From contig CALZJH010000009.1 in assembly GCA_945787845.1 (NCBI GenBank), positions 99,208-163,207 on the forward strand: a stretch of DNA of 64,000 nucleotides, read 5' to 3'. The notes under the pieces were generated by a model that saw only the letters and a program-made list of their open reading frames with translations, did not search any database and was not told the origin of the DNA. This document shows, piece after piece, positions 37,471 to 47,345 of the stretch. The number at the start of each line of letters is the position of its first letter. Positions within the stretch are counted from its first letter, which is position 1. The position numbers and the translations under genes are program-made. The stretch is from an uncultured Woeseiaceae bacterium. GTDB taxonomy: Bacteria > Pseudomonadota > Gammaproteobacteria > Steroidobacterales > Woeseiaceae.

Positions 37471-38265
37471 CTAGTCTTCGTCAAACACCATACCCATGAT
37501 GTTGACTCCGGCGTCGACGAACGTCGTCTCGCCTGTGATGCCGGACGCGAGGTCGGAGCAGAGAAACGCGGCCGTATTGCCGACTTCCTCGATCGTGACC
37601 GTGCGGCGCAGCGGAGACGCTTTCACGGCGTAGTGCTGCATCTTGCGGAAGCCGCCGATGCCCGCGGCTGCCAGCGTCTTCACAGCGCCCGCAGAGATCG
37701 CGTTGACGCGAATCCCCTTGGGGCCCAGGTCGGCGGCCAGGAAGCGCACACAGGACTCCAGGCTGGCCTTGGCAAGGCCCATTACGTTGTAGTTCGGGAC
37801 GACCTTGGTTGCCGCGTCGTAGGTCAGCGTCAGGATCGCGCCGTCGCGTCCTTCCATCATCGGCAGCCCCGCCTTGGCGAGCGCCGCGAGGCTGTAGGCG
37901 GAGATGTCGTGCGAGATCGCGAAGCCTTCTCGTGTGATTGACTCGGTGAAGCCACCGGCGAGCTGTTCGCGCGGGGCGAAGCCGACGGAATGGATGATGA
38001 TGTCCAGGCCATCCCAGTGCTTGCCGAGCTCCGCGAACACGGCGTCGATTTCCTCGTCCGAGGTGACGTCGCAGGGAAAGAGCAGGTCGGTGTTCTGCCC
38101 GAGACGCTCCGCGAGCTTCTCGACACGGCCGCGCAGTTTCTCGTTCTGGTAGGTAAATGCGATGTCGGCGCCTTCGCGGGCAAATGCCTCTGCGATCCCA
38201 GACGCGATCGAACGATCACTTGCGACGCCGACGATCAGCGCCTTCTTGCCGGCCATAAAGCCCAT
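37471..38265 (-). CDS. fabI: Enoyl-[acyl-carrier-protein] reductase FabI
   Basis: A 264-residue short-chain dehydrogenase that performs the last step of each fatty acid elongation cycle with [24 protein letters not shown] is the FabI cofactor loop. The active-site Tyr/Lys pair lies in [12 protein letters not shown], preceded by [12 protein letters not shown]. Length equals E. coli FabI (262). Confidence 0.95.
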   Translation of the reverse strand: MGFMAGKKALIVGVASDRSIASGIAEAFAREGADIAFTYQNEKLRGRVEKLAERLGQNTDLLFPCDVTSDEEIDAVFAELGKHWDGLDIIIHSVGFAPREQLAGGFTESITREGFAISHDISAYSLAALAKAGLPMMEGRDGAILTLTYDAATKVVPNYNVMGLAKASLESCVRFLAADLGPKGIRVNAISAGAVKTLAAAGIGGFRKMQHYAVKASPLRRTVTIEEVGNTAAFLCSDLASGITGETTFVDAGVNIMGMVFDED

Positions 38266-38308
38266 AGTGTTTCCCCCGGGAGGTTTAGATTGCCGGGTAT
38301 TCTAACCT

Positions 38309-38385
38309 GTAGGAGCCCGCCTTGCGGGCGATGTTATCGATGAATCTCCCGCTACGTGCCCTCGGGGTGCAAGGCGGGCTCCTAC
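38309..38385. repeat. REP-like inverted repeat pair
   Basis: GTAGGAGCCCGCCTTGC (38309-38325) and its exact complement GCAAGGCGGGCTCCTAC (38369-38385) face each other across 43 bases. The motif is the GTAGGAGC..GCGGGC type of REP sequence common in pseudomonads and relatives. The right copy supplies the TAG stop codon of mltD. A half copy lies at 5873. It sits upstream of fabI. Confidence 0.75.
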
Positions 38386-39977
38386 GAAGACTGGGCCGTC
38401 ACATCGACATACAAGCTGAGTTTCTGGCCCGGCCGCAGGATCTTGTTCCTGTCAATGCCGTTCCAGCGCGCGATCTGGTCGATGCCCACGCGAAACTTGC
38501 GGGCGATCAGGTACAGCGAATCGCCATTGCGAACCGTGTAGCGCAGCTTGCGCGTGGTATTGCCCAGCGCGTCGGTCGGCGAGGTGCGCGGCTGTTCCAC
38601 CCGGGCGACGGGACCGTTCGTCCAGACCACGAGTTTCTTGCCAACCGACAGCGTGTCGCCGGGCGCCATACCGTTCCACTTGGCCAGCGACCGATGCGTC
38701 ACGCCATAGTGGCGCGAAATCGTCCAGAAGCTCTCGCCGCTACGAACGATGTGCTCGACCTTGTTGCCCGCACGTTTGCGGTTCTGCGTCTTTTCGAGCC
38801 GCGCGTCCGCGCTCTGGCTGTAGGCATTGAGCGGTTTGGTCGCGACCGGGATCATCAGGTGGTGGCCGGCGCGGATCGTGTTGCCGCGCAGGTTGTTCGC
38901 GGCACGCAGCGCCGGCACGGTCGTGTTGTATTGCTCTGCGATCTGCGAGATGGCCTCGCCACTTTTGACTTTATGGCGCTGCCAGCGTACTCGCTCGCGC
39001 GCCGGAACCTGTGCCAGCGCGGCGGTGAACTTGTCCGCGACATCGATCGGCATGACCAGGCGGTGCGGGCCGGCCGGATCCGTGGACCAGCGGTTGTAGC
39101 CAGGGTTGTACTGGTAAATCGTGTCAACGTTAACGCCCGCGAGCTCCGCGGCCAGTGCGAGGTCGAGCTGCGTATCGATATCGGCAACGACAAACTGCTG
39201 CTCGTTGGGGACTTCGGGCAGAGTCAGGTTGTATTTGCCGGGATCCGCCACGATCTCGACGAGCGCAAGCAGTTTGGGTACGTACATGCTCGTTTCTTTG
39301 GGCAGCTTCAGGTACCAGAAGTCGATGGGCTTGCCGGACTTGCGGTTCTTGCGCGCAGCTCGAAGCACGTTGCCTTCGCCGGAATTGTAAGAGGCGATGG
39401 CATTGAGCCAGTTGCCGTCGTTAAGCTCCTCCAGGTATTCGAGGTAGTCGAGAGCGGCCCGAGTCGAGTCAACGACGTCACGGCGACCGTCGTACCACCA
39501 GTTCTGTTTGACGCCAAAGCGTCTGGCCGTTCCCGGGATCATTTGCCAGAGGCCGGCAGCACGACCATGCGAGTAGGCGAACGGGTCGTAGGCGCTTTCG
39601 ACGATCGGCAGAAGGGCGAGTTCGAGCGGCATGTCGCGGCGCTCGAGTTCGGCGACGATGTACGGCAGATAGCGTTGTGCCCGCGTGAAGACACGGTTGA
39701 GGTAGTCGGGGTGCCTGGCGAACCACTTGCGTTCCGCCGCCGTGCGCTGGTTGTCCTCGTACGTCAGTTCGAAGCCCGCGCGCAGCCTTGAAAGCACATC
39801 CTCGGCCCGGGCGGGCGAGGAGGGCATGTGGATGCCGGCGACCGGCGAGATCAGCGTCAGTACCGGTTCCGCAGCCGCGGGTGTCGCCAGAAGCGCGAAA
39901 AAGGTGACGGAGATTGCGCCAATGGCCCGGAATCTCTGCAATAATTGGCGGGTCAGTGCCCGGAATCGATAAGACAT
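38382..39977 (-). CDS. mltD: Lytic murein transglycosylase MltD-like with LysM repeats
   Basis: A 531-residue secreted protein: signal peptide (about 12-37), a SLT-type transglycosylase domain (about 105-240; ELALLPIVESAYDPFAYS with the catalytic Glu, and AIASYNSGEGNV), then three C-terminal LysM repeats that bind peptidoglycan (HKVKSGEAISQIAEQYN; EHIVRSGESFWTISRHY; YTVRNGDSLYLIARKF). It cleaves glycan strands. The stop codon falls inside a REP-like repeat, so the end may have been altered by that insertion. Confidence 0.93.
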   Translation of the reverse strand: MSYRFRALTRQLLQRFRAIGAISVTFFALLATPAAAEPVLTLISPVAGIHMPSSPARAEDVLSRLRAGFELTYEDNQRTAAERKWFARHPDYLNRVFTRAQRYLPYIVAELERRDMPLELALLPIVESAYDPFAYSHGRAAGLWQMIPGTARRFGVKQNWWYDGRRDVVDSTRAALDYLEYLEELNDGNWLNAIASYNSGEGNVLRAARKNRKSGKPIDFWYLKLPKETSMYVPKLLALVEIVADPGKYNLTLPEVPNEQQFVVADIDTQLDLALAAELAGVNVDTIYQYNPGYNRWSTDPAGPHRLVMPIDVADKFTAALAQVPARERVRWQRHKVKSGEAISQIAEQYNTTVPALRAANNLRGNTIRAGHHLMIPVATKPLNAYSQSADARLEKTQNRKRAGNKVEHIVRSGESFWTISRHYGVTHRSLAKWNGMAPGDTLSVGKKLVVWTNGPVARVEQPRTSPTDALGNTTRKLRYTVRNGDSLYLIARKFRVGIDQIARWNGIDRNKILRPGQKLSLYVDVTAQSS

Positions 39978-40005
39978 CGGGTTATCCTACTGGGGCAAAA
40001 AAGTT

Positions 40006-40755
40006 GTGCAAGGGGTAAGTTCACACAAAACGCAGGACTGGTTGCAGTCGCCACTTGGCGAGGCGCTGGTGCAGCAGGAAGCGCGAGTCGTGGAAGAAGC
40101 GTTCGACGGGATCTTCGGTGAACACTGCCTGCAGCTCGGATTATGGGGCGATAACCGGACTTTCCTGCGGTTCGCGCGCACCCAGCGCTGCGTACTGATC
40201 GCGGAAACGACCGTGGGTGAACCAGGCGCTGTGGGCGAATTCCACCGGCTGCCGGTCGAAAGCGACTCCATCGACGCCATCCTGTTGCCGCATACGCTCG
40301 ACTTTAACGACCGCCCGCACGAGATTCTGCGCGAGGTGGACCGCGTCTTACGGGCGAACGGCCATATCGTCATTCTTGGTTTTAAACCCGTTGGATTGTG
40401 GGGCCTGCGCCGACTGATTCCCGGTGCCGGTATGCCGCCTGGGGCGGATCACCTGATCGCGCAGCGTCGCATCCGTGACTGGCTACAGTTACTCGACATG
40501 CGCATCCAGAGCGAGAGGCGCTATTTCTTCCGCTGGCCGCTGCCGCGAAAATCGGTGCGTCCCTCGCAAAAATGGGAGCGGCGGGGCCAGACCCTGTGGC
40601 CCGAATTGGCGGCATGCTATATGCTCACTGCGCAAAAGCGGGTCAGTACTCTGACGCCGGTGAGACCGCTCTGGCGCCGCAAGCCGAAGGTCGTCACGGG
40701 GCTGGCCGAACCATCCACACGAGTATCACGAATCCGTTTTGACACGAACGATTGA
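40006..40755 (+). CDS. SAM-dependent methyltransferase, YafS-like
   Basis: A 249-residue class I methyltransferase starting at GTG 40006. The fold is seen in [29 protein letters not shown] and [20 protein letters not shown], the late strand-helix signature. Size and the position before rnhA match E. coli YafS, whose substrate is unknown. Its end overlaps rnhA by 17 bases. Confidence 0.85.
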   Translation: MQGVSSHKTQDWLQSPLGEALVQQEARVVEEAFDGIFGEHCLQLGLWGDNRTFLRFARTQRCVLIAETTVGEPGAVGEFHRLPVESDSIDAILLPHTLDFNDRPHEILREVDRVLRANGHIVILGFKPVGLWGLRRLIPGAGMPPGADHLIAQRRIRDWLQLLDMRIQSERRYFFRWPLPRKSVRPSQKWERRGQTLWPELAACYMLTAQKRVSTLTPVRPLWRRKPKVVTGLAEPSTRVSRIRFDTND

Positions 40756-41173
40756 GATCTATACCGACGGGGCCTGCAGGGGCAACCCAGGGCCGGGCGG
40801 CTGGGGCGCTGTGCTTATCGCGGGGCATCATCGCAAAACGATGCATGGCGGCGATCCGGAAACCACCAATAACAGGATGGAGCTCACAGCTGCCATCGAG
40901 GCGCTGAACGCGCTGAAGGGCCCGAGCAAGGTGACGCTCTACACCGACTCAAAATACGTCATGGACGGGATCAACGAGTGGATGGCGAACTGGAAGAAGC
41001 GCGGGTGGAAAACCGCGGGTAAAAAGCCGGTGAAGAACAAGGAACTGTGGATGGCGCTTGATGATGCGACCGAACGCCACGACATTCAGTGGAAATGGGT
41101 CCGGGGGCACACGGGCAACCCGGGCAATGAAGAAGCCGACGCGCTGGCGAACCAGGGGATCGACGAGTTATGA
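40739..41173 (+). CDS. rnhA: Ribonuclease HI
   Basis: A 144-residue enzyme that cuts the RNA of RNA-DNA hybrids. The four catalytic acids are in [16 protein letters not shown] (Asp), NNRMELTA (Glu), [11 protein letters not shown] (Asp) and GNEEADALA (Asp). The start is TTG at 40739, inside the previous gene, chosen because it gives the standard N-terminus. It overlaps dnaQ by four bases, as rnhA and dnaQ are often linked. Confidence 0.96.
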   Translation: MTRTIEIYTDGACRGNPGPGGWGAVLIAGHHRKTMHGGDPETTNNRMELTAAIEALNALKGPSKVTLYTDSKYVMDGINEWMANWKKRGWKTAGKKPVKNKELWMALDDATERHDIQWKWVRGHTGNPGNEEADALANQGIDEL

Positions 41174-41910
41174 GACAAGTTGTTCTGGATACCGAAACTA
41201 CCGGCCTGTCCGTCACCCAGGGCCACCGAATTATCGAGATTGGCTGCATCGAGATGGTCAATCGGCGTCTGACCGGCCGCGAGTTTCATCGCTTCCTGAA
41301 TCCGGATCGCGATATCGACGAAGGTGCGGAGGCTGTGCACGGCATCAGCCGCGAGCAGCTCGAGACCGAGCCGCGCTTTGCTGAGATCGTTGAAGACTTC
41401 CTTGAGTTCGTCAGTGGTGCCGAACTTGTTATTCATAACGCCGAGTTTGATGTCGGCTTTATCGAGCACGAACTGCGGCTCATGAAGCATCCGCGGCCCA
41501 AAGTCGACAAACATTGCACGGTACTCGATACGCTGACGCTGGCGCGCGAGATTCATCCCGGACAACGCAACAGTCTCGATGCACTCTGCAAACGCTACGC
41601 GGTGGATGCATCCAAGCGCGACGTTCACGGGGCCCTGATCGACTCGGAGTTGCTGGCACGCGTGTACCTTGCGATGACCGGTGGGCAGTCGAGCCTGCTG
41701 CTGGACGAAGAGACTGAGAACGGCATGGCTGCGGGCGCGGCGCCGGGTGACGCGGGCATGACTGCAGGAGAGGCCGGTGCGCGCGAAGCGCGCCCGGCTG
41801 GGGTGTATAAACTCTCGGTCATCAGGGCCACGCCTGACGAGGCCGCTGCCCACGAGGCCATGCTCGAGAAAATCCGCAAATCCGGTGCGTGCGTCTGGGA
41901 TTTTGACTAG
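41170..41910 (+). CDS. dnaQ: DNA polymerase III epsilon subunit (3'-5' exonuclease)
   Basis: A 246-residue proofreading subunit. The DEDDh exonuclease motifs are [10 protein letters not shown] (Asp, Glu), [10 protein letters not shown] (Asp) and [13 protein letters not shown] (His, Asp). A flexible Gly/Ala-rich linker (about 183-205) precedes a C-terminal segment that binds the alpha subunit. It overlaps rnhA by four bases (ATGA). Confidence 0.96.
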   Translation: MRQVVLDTETTGLSVTQGHRIIEIGCIEMVNRRLTGREFHRFLNPDRDIDEGAEAVHGISREQLETEPRFAEIVEDFLEFVSGAELVIHNAEFDVGFIEHELRLMKHPRPKVDKHCTVLDTLTLAREIHPGQRNSLDALCKRYAVDASKRDVHGALIDSELLARVYLAMTGGQSSLLLDEETENGMAAGAAPGDAGMTAGEAGAREARPAGVYKLSVIRATPDEAAAHEAMLEKIRKSGACVWDFD

Positions 41911-41962
41911 AATGCGCAGTCCGCCCCGACTCTGGGCGTGCAATAAGAAGGACAAGAACTAA

Positions 41963-43462
41963 ATGGCCTATACGATGACGGACGCGTTCCGCAATAATTT
42001 CCTGGGCAACTCGCCGCAGTGGTACAAGCTCACGATCATCGGTTTCCTGATGCTGAACCCGATCATCGCACTGTACGATCCGTTTGTTGCGGGCTGGGTA
42101 CTGGTCCTCCAGTTCATCTTCACGTTGGCCATGGCCTTGAAGTGCTACCCGCTGCAGCCGGGCGGCTTGCTCGCGGTGGAGGCGATTGTCCTGAACCTCG
42201 CGACGCCGGAGATGGTGTTCCACGAGGCCGAAGTGAACTTCCCCGTCATCATGCTCCTGATGTTCATGGTTGCCGGTATCTACTTCCTGCGAGAGATGTT
42301 GCTGTTCGTTTTCACCAAGATTCTTCTTGGTGTGCGCTCCAAAGTTCTCCTGTCGCTCCTGTTTTCGTTTACGGCAGCATTCCTGTCTGCTTTTCTCGAT
42401 GCGCTGACCGTTACAGCCGTCATCATCACGGTTGCGGTTGGCTTCTTTGGCGTTTACCACAAGGTCGCGTCGGGCAAGAAATTCGACCACGACCATGATC
42501 CAACAACTGATGACCAGGTGGTCGAGTTACATCGAGGCGACCTTGAGAACTTCCGGGCTTTCCTCCGGAGTCTCATGATGCACGGTGCCGTCGGTACGGC
42601 ACTCGGTGGTGTTACCACCCTTGTCGGCGAGCCGCAGAACCTGCTGATCGCCGAGGTGATGGACTGGGAGTTCGTCGAGTTCTTCCTGAAGATGGCGCAC
42701 ATTTCGATGCCGGTGCTGGTCGTCGGGCTCCTGACCTGTATCGGGCTTGAGCTCACGAAGACGTTCGGCTACGGCGCACAGCTGTCACCGAAGGTGCGCG
42801 AGGTGCTCGAGGATTTCGACAACGATATGGCGGCCAAGCGGACGCGCGAAGAGAAAGTAGCGATTATCGTGCAGGGTATTGTTGCAGTCATCCTGATCCT
42901 GGCACTGGGGTTTCACCTTGCCGAGCCGGGTGTGGTCGGTTTGCTCGTCATCGTCCTGGCGACGGCTCTGAACGGCATCACCGAAGAACACCGGATTGGA
43001 CATGCGTTCGAGGAGGCTCTGCCTTTCACAGCGCTCCTCGTCGTGTTCTTTGCCATCGTTGCCGTCATCCATGAACAGCATCTTTTTACGCCGGTGATTG
43101 ATTGGGTGATGACGTATGAGGGCAAAACACAGGAAGCGCTGTTCTACCTGGCTAACGGTGGGCTCTCGATGATCAGCGACAACGTCTTTGTAGCGACCGT
43201 ATATATTGGCGAAGTACAGCAAATGTACGAAGCTGGCACCATCACGCGTGATCAGTTCGATGGGCTCGCAATTGCGATCAACACGGGCACGAATATTCCG
43301 TCGGTTGCGACGCCGAACGGACAGGCGGCGTTCCTGTTCCTGCTGACATCGGCGCTGGCGCCGCTGATTCGTTTGTCTTATGGCCGCATGGTCATAATGG
43401 CCGTGCCGTACACCATTACGATGAGCATTACGGGCCTGCTGGCACTCTGGTATTTCGGCTAG
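41963..43462 (+). CDS. nhaB: Na+/H+ antiporter NhaB
   Basis: A 499-residue inner-membrane protein with about twelve hydrophobic segments. The start [20 protein letters not shown] is characteristic of NhaB, as are [15 protein letters not shown] and [14 protein letters not shown]. It exports Na+ in exchange for protons, which fits a marine habitat. A large palindrome follows 12 bases after the stop. Confidence 0.95.
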   Translation: MAYTMTDAFRNNFLGNSPQWYKLTIIGFLMLNPIIALYDPFVAGWVLVLQFIFTLAMALKCYPLQPGGLLAVEAIVLNLATPEMVFHEAEVNFPVIMLLMFMVAGIYFLREMLLFVFTKILLGVRSKVLLSLLFSFTAAFLSAFLDALTVTAVIITVAVGFFGVYHKVASGKKFDHDHDPTTDDQVVELHRGDLENFRAFLRSLMMHGAVGTALGGVTTLVGEPQNLLIAEVMDWEFVEFFLKMAHISMPVLVVGLLTCIGLELTKTFGYGAQLSPKVREVLEDFDNDMAAKRTREEKVAIIVQGIVAVILILALGFHLAEPGVVGLLVIVLATALNGITEEHRIGHAFEEALPFTALLVVFFAIVAVIHEQHLFTPVIDWVMTYEGKTQEALFYLANGGLSMISDNVFVATVYIGEVQQMYEAGTITRDQFDGLAIAINTGTNIPSVATPNGQAAFLFLLTSALAPLIRLSYGRMVIMAVPYTITMSITGLLALWYFG

Positions 43463-43474
43463 ATCAAATCCACC

Positions 43475-43512
43475 GGTGCTAGTCACCTTATACCGGGTAT
43501 AAGGTGAGCACC
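43475..43512. promoter_or_regulatory. Long imperfect palindrome between nhaB and the sugar dehydrogenase
   Basis: CACCTTATACC (43484-43494) and GGTATAAGGTG (43496-43506) are exact complements around one G. Outer arms GGTGCT (43475-43480) and AGCACC (43507-43512) extend the stem, with a 3-base bulge on the left. No T run follows. It could end the nhaB transcript, stabilise mRNA, or be an operator for the sugar genes that start 20 bases later. Confidence 0.5.
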
Positions 43513-43531
43513 TGATTTCCGGAGACTCCTA

Positions 43532-44812
43532 ATGTCCTTTGACATCGATAAACTACGCATTGGCATCGTTGGCCTCGGCTACGTAGGCCTGCCGCTGGCG
43601 GTTGAGTTCGGCAAGAAGTATCCGACGGTTGGATTTGATATTCACGAGGGCCGCGTTGCAGAACTAAAGGACGGGACGGACTCGACGTTGGAATGCTCGA
43701 GCGAGGAACTCGCCGAGGTGGAGCACCTGGCTTACACGTCGAATGTCGAGGACATCGCGGACTGCAATTTCTTCGTTGTGACCGTGCCGACGCCGATCGG
43801 CGACAGCAATCGTCCGTTACTCACACCACTACGTGCGGCGAGCGACACGCTGGGCAAGATCCTCAAGCAGGGCGACATCGTGGTCTATGAGTCGACGGTC
43901 TACCCGGGCGCGACCGAGGAATTCTGTGTGCCGTTGCTCGAAGCAGGGTCGGGCCTGAAAATGAACCAAGGATTTTTCGTCGGTTATAGCCCCGAACGTA
44001 TTAATCCAGGCGACAAGGAACACCGCCTGCCCTCGATCCTCAAGGTAACGGCAGCCTCCACGCCAGAGGCGGCAGACTACGTTGACGAGGTGTACGCGTC
44101 GATTATCACCGCCGGCACGCACAAGGCCTCCAGCATCAAGGTGGCCGAGGCAGCCAAGGTGATCGAGAACACACAGCGTGATGTCAATATTGCGCTCATC
44201 AACGAGCTTGCGATGATCTTTCAGCGCGTCGGGATCGATACCGAAGAGGTCCTCATCGCCGCAGGCACGAAGTGGAATTTCCTGCCGTTCCGGCCAGGCC
44301 TCGTGGGCGGCCACTGCATCGGCGTTGATCCGTACTACCTGACTTACAAGGCGGAGCAGCTCGGCTACCACCCGCAAATGATCCTGGCGGGCCGCCGCAT
44401 TAACGACAACATGTCGCTTTACGTCGCGTCGCAGGTCGTCAAGAAAATGCTCACCAAGGAGATTCAGCCAAGCGGTGCACGCGTTCTGATGCTCGGGCTT
44501 GCGTTCAAAGAGAATTGCCCGGATCTGCGCAACACGAAAGTCGTCGACATTGTCAACGAACTGGCTTCATATGGCATGCGCATCGATGTGCACGACCCAT
44601 GGGTCGACGCGGACGAAGCCAGGGAAGAATACGAACTCGATCTCGTCGAGACTCCGGATCAAGGGGCGTATGATGCAGTCATCATTGCGGTTGCCCACGA
44701 CCAGTTCAGGGCGCTCGGTGTCGACGGCATCCATGCATTTTGCAGGGACACGTCTGTGCTCTACGACATCAAGTACGTCCTGCCGCCTGATGCCGTTGAC
44801 GATCGCCTCTAG
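43532..44812 (+). CDS. UDP-N-acetyl-hexosamine/nucleotide-sugar 6-dehydrogenase (TviB/WbpA type)
   Basis: A 426-residue NAD-dependent dehydrogenase that oxidises C6 of a UDP-sugar to a uronic acid. The N-terminal Rossmann motif is [18 protein letters not shown]. The catalytic region is [19 protein letters not shown], with the active-site Cys in GGHCIG, and the C-terminal lobe has [33 protein letters not shown] is typical of the VipA/TviB group, which uses N-acetylated UDP-sugars. It leads a short sugar operon with the epimerase and pgi. Confidence 0.9.
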   Translation: MSFDIDKLRIGIVGLGYVGLPLAVEFGKKYPTVGFDIHEGRVAELKDGTDSTLECSSEELAEVEHLAYTSNVEDIADCNFFVVTVPTPIGDSNRPLLTPLRAASDTLGKILKQGDIVVYESTVYPGATEEFCVPLLEAGSGLKMNQGFFVGYSPERINPGDKEHRLPSILKVTAASTPEAADYVDEVYASIITAGTHKASSIKVAEAAKVIENTQRDVNIALINELAMIFQRVGIDTEEVLIAAGTKWNFLPFRPGLVGGHCIGVDPYYLTYKAEQLGYHPQMILAGRRINDNMSLYVASQVVKKMLTKEIQPSGARVLMLGLAFKENCPDLRNTKVVDIVNELASYGMRIDVHDPWVDADEAREEYELDLVETPDQGAYDAVIIAVAHDQFRALGVDGIHAFCRDTSVLYDIKYVLPPDAVDDRL

Positions 44813-44821
44813 GAGCTTGCT

Positions 44822-45826
44822 TTGAAAATTCTCGTAACGGGCGCGGCCGGGTTTATCGGCTTTCATACGTCGAAGAAGCTGCTCGACCGTGGCGATACGG
44901 TCGTCGGCCTCGACAACTTTAACGACTACTACGACGTCAGCCTGAAGGATGCGCGCGCCGCGATACTCGATGACTACGACGACTTCGCGATGGCGCGAAT
45001 CGACCTTGCCGATCGTGCTGCGATGGAAGCGCTGTTCGAGAAAGAGAAGTTCGACAAGGTCATCCATCTTGCGGCGCAGGCCGGTGTGCGCTACTCGATT
45101 GAAAACCCGCATTCCTACATCGAGAGCAATATCGTCGGGACACTGCACATTCTCGAGGGCTGTCGTCATCACAAGGTGCAGCACCTGACCTACGCGTCGT
45201 CGAGCTCCGTGTATGGCGCGAACACAACGATGCCGTTTTCAATCCACCAGAACGTGGATCATCCCCTGGCCTTGTACGGGGCGACGAAGAAAGCCAATGA
45301 GTTAATGGCGCACACGTACTCGAATCTCTACAACCTGCCCACAACGGGTTTGCGCTTCTTCACCGTTTACGGCCCGTGGGGGCGTCCGGACATGGCGCTG
45401 TTCATGTTCACGCGCAATATCATCGAAGACAAACCCATCGATGTCTTCAATTACGGCAAGCACAAGCGCGACTTCACGTACATTGACGATATCGTCGAGG
45501 GCGTAGTGCGGACAAGCGACAATACGGCGACGCCCAATGAAGACTGGGACCCGGCATCACCGGACCCGGGCACAAGCATGGCGCCGTACCGGATTTACAA
45601 TATTGGTAACCAGCAGCCCGTCGAACTCATGGATTACATCGCCGCGATCGAGAAATGCGTTGGCAAGACGGCGGAGAAAAACCTCCTGCCGATGCAGCCC
45701 GGCGACGTGCCGGATACCTGGGCGGACACGCAGGACCTTGCCGACGATGTCGGCTATCAGCCTTCCACACCCATGGAAACCGGCGTCAAGAACTTTGTAG
45801 ACTGGTATCTTGAGTTCTATTCCTGA
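44822..45826 (+). CDS. NAD-dependent UDP-sugar 4-epimerase (UDP-glucuronate epimerase-like)
   Basis: A 334-residue extended SDR protein starting at TTG 44822. [16 protein letters not shown] is the NAD-binding motif; the Ser/Tyr/Lys active site lies in YASSSSVYG and [28 protein letters not shown] is the signature of UDP-glucuronate/galacturonate 4-epimerases. Paired with the 6-dehydrogenase nine bases upstream it would make a UDP-(N-acetyl)uronic acid for polysaccharide. No glycosyltransferase gene is nearby. Confidence 0.9.
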   Translation: MKILVTGAAGFIGFHTSKKLLDRGDTVVGLDNFNDYYDVSLKDARAAILDDYDDFAMARIDLADRAAMEALFEKEKFDKVIHLAAQAGVRYSIENPHSYIESNIVGTLHILEGCRHHKVQHLTYASSSSVYGANTTMPFSIHQNVDHPLALYGATKKANELMAHTYSNLYNLPTTGLRFFTVYGPWGRPDMALFMFTRNIIEDKPIDVFNYGKHKRDFTYIDDIVEGVVRTSDNTATPNEDWDPASPDPGTSMAPYRIYNIGNQQPVELMDYIAAIEKCVGKTAEKNLLPMQPGDVPDTWADTQDLADDVGYQPSTPMETGVKNFVDWYLEFYS

Positions 45827-45839
45827 CGACGGACGACAC

Positions 45840-47345
45840 GTGGCCAACGCCTACACGAACAGAAAACTCTCCGCGCGCTATCCCACGGACCTTCCGGCCT
45901 GGAAGAAGCTGGCGGCGCACCACAAAGACGACATGCGTAACAAGGCGTTGCGTGAGCTGTTCGCGCGCGACAAGAAACGCGCGGAGCGATTCAGCCTCAA
46001 TGCCGGCGACCTGACGCTCGACTACTCGAAGAATCATGTCAACGCCACGACGATGAAGAGCCTGGCGCAGCTCGCGAAGCAGTCGGACGTGCCGGCGGCA
46101 ATCGAGGCGATGTTTACAGGCGAGCAGATCAACCAGACGGAAGGGCGCGCAGTGCTTCACGTTGCATTGCGCTCGAAGATCTCCGACATGGTAGCGCTGG
46201 ACACACCCGGGGTGCGCGAGGTCTGGGAAGTACTGACCAGGATGGAAGCCTTCGTCGACGGCGTGCAAAGCGGCAAGATTCGAGGCAGCACGCGCAAGAA
46301 GATCACCGACATCGTCAATATCGGCATTGGCGGTTCGGATCTCGGCCCGGTCATGGCGAGCCGGGCGCTTCGCCCCTATTGGAAGAAGGAGCTTCGTTTC
46401 CACAGCGTCTCCAATATCGACGGGACGCAGCTCGACGATCTCGTCGAGGAACTCGACCCGGAGCGCACGTTATTCGTGGTGTGCTCGAAGACCTTCACGA
46501 CCCAGGAAACGATGGTCAATGCGCGTGCAGCGCGCGACTGGGTTGTCGACAAGCTCGATGCGGTGGCCGTGCAATACCATTTTGTTGCCGCATCGACGAA
46601 CCACGAAGCACTCGATGAGTTCGGCATTCGTTCTGACTATCGCTTTGGCTTCTGGGACTGGGTTGGCGGCCGCTACTCGATGTGGTCCGCCGTCGGTCTG
46701 TCGCTGGCACTTGTCATCGGCATGGAGAATTTCAGGCGCATCCTGTCGGGCGGGCGGCGCATGGACCTGCATTTCCGGCAGGCTCCGATGGATGAGAACA
46801 TGCCGGTGCTGCTGGCAATGCTGGGCATCTGGTACAACAATTTCTTCGGAGCCCAGTCACAGGCAATCTTGCCGTACACCAATCGCCTTGATCGTTTCCC
46901 GGCATACCTTCAGCAGCTCCAGATGGAGTCGAGCGGCAAGAGCGTCCGCATGGATGGCAAGCCCGTGCGCTGCGATACCGGCATGATTATTTGGGGCGAG
47001 GCGGGCAGCAATGCCCAGCATTCCTTCATGCAGCTTATGCACCAGGGGACACGTTTTGTGCCTGTTGATTTTCTGTTGCCCAGGACGTCAAAACTCGCGA
47101 CGGCGAACTGCAGGGCGCAGGCCCGGGCGCTCATGGAAGGCACGACAAACGACTCGATCGAGGCGTATCGCGTGCACGCGGGAAACCGGCCGAGCAACAC
47201 GATTCATTTCAAGTCACTGACGCCAGAAACGCTCGGCCAGCTCATCGCGCTTTACGAACACAAGGTGTTCGTCGAAGGTGTCGTCTGGGGCATCGACTCT
47301 TTCGACCAGTGGGGCGTCGAGCTCGGCAAGAAGCTCGCTCAATAA
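45840..47345 (+). CDS. pgi: Glucose-6-phosphate isomerase
   Basis: An approximately 501-residue isomerase of glucose-6-phosphate and fructose-6-phosphate. Motifs are NIGIGGSDLGPVMASRAL, VVCSKTFTTQETMVNA, FGFWDWVGGRYSMWSAVG and GSNAQHSFMQLMHQG. GTG 45840 is preferred; TTG 45810 is in frame but lies inside the epimerase gene. The seven last bases overlap the convergent mshQ end. Confidence 0.95.
   Translation: MANAYTNRKLSARYPTDLPAWKKLAAHHKDDMRNKALRELFARDKKRAERFSLNAGDLTLDYSKNHVNATTMKSLAQLAKQSDVPAAIEAMFTGEQINQTEGRAVLHVALRSKISDMVALDTPGVREVWEVLTRMEAFVDGVQSGKIRGSTRKKITDIVNIGIGGSDLGPVMASRALRPYWKKELRFHSVSNIDGTQLDDLVEELDPERTLFVVCSKTFTTQETMVNARAARDWVVDKLDAVAVQYHFVAASTNHEALDEFGIRSDYRFGFWDWVGGRYSMWSAVGLSLALVIGMENFRRILSGGRRMDLHFRQAPMDENMPVLLAMLGIWYNNFFGAQSQAILPYTNRLDRFPAYLQQLQMESSGKSVRMDGKPVRCDTGMIIWGEAGSNAQHSFMQLMHQGTRFVPVDFLLPRTSKLATANCRAQARALMEGTTNDSIEAYRVHAGNRPSNTIHFKSLTPETLGQLIALYEHKVFVEGVVWGIDSFDQWGVELGKKLAQ

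Noticed and set aside
38322-39791. 489-codon plus-strand frame opposite mltD
   Set aside because: Antisense shadow; the minus strand carries a signal peptide, transglycosylase and LysM motifs.
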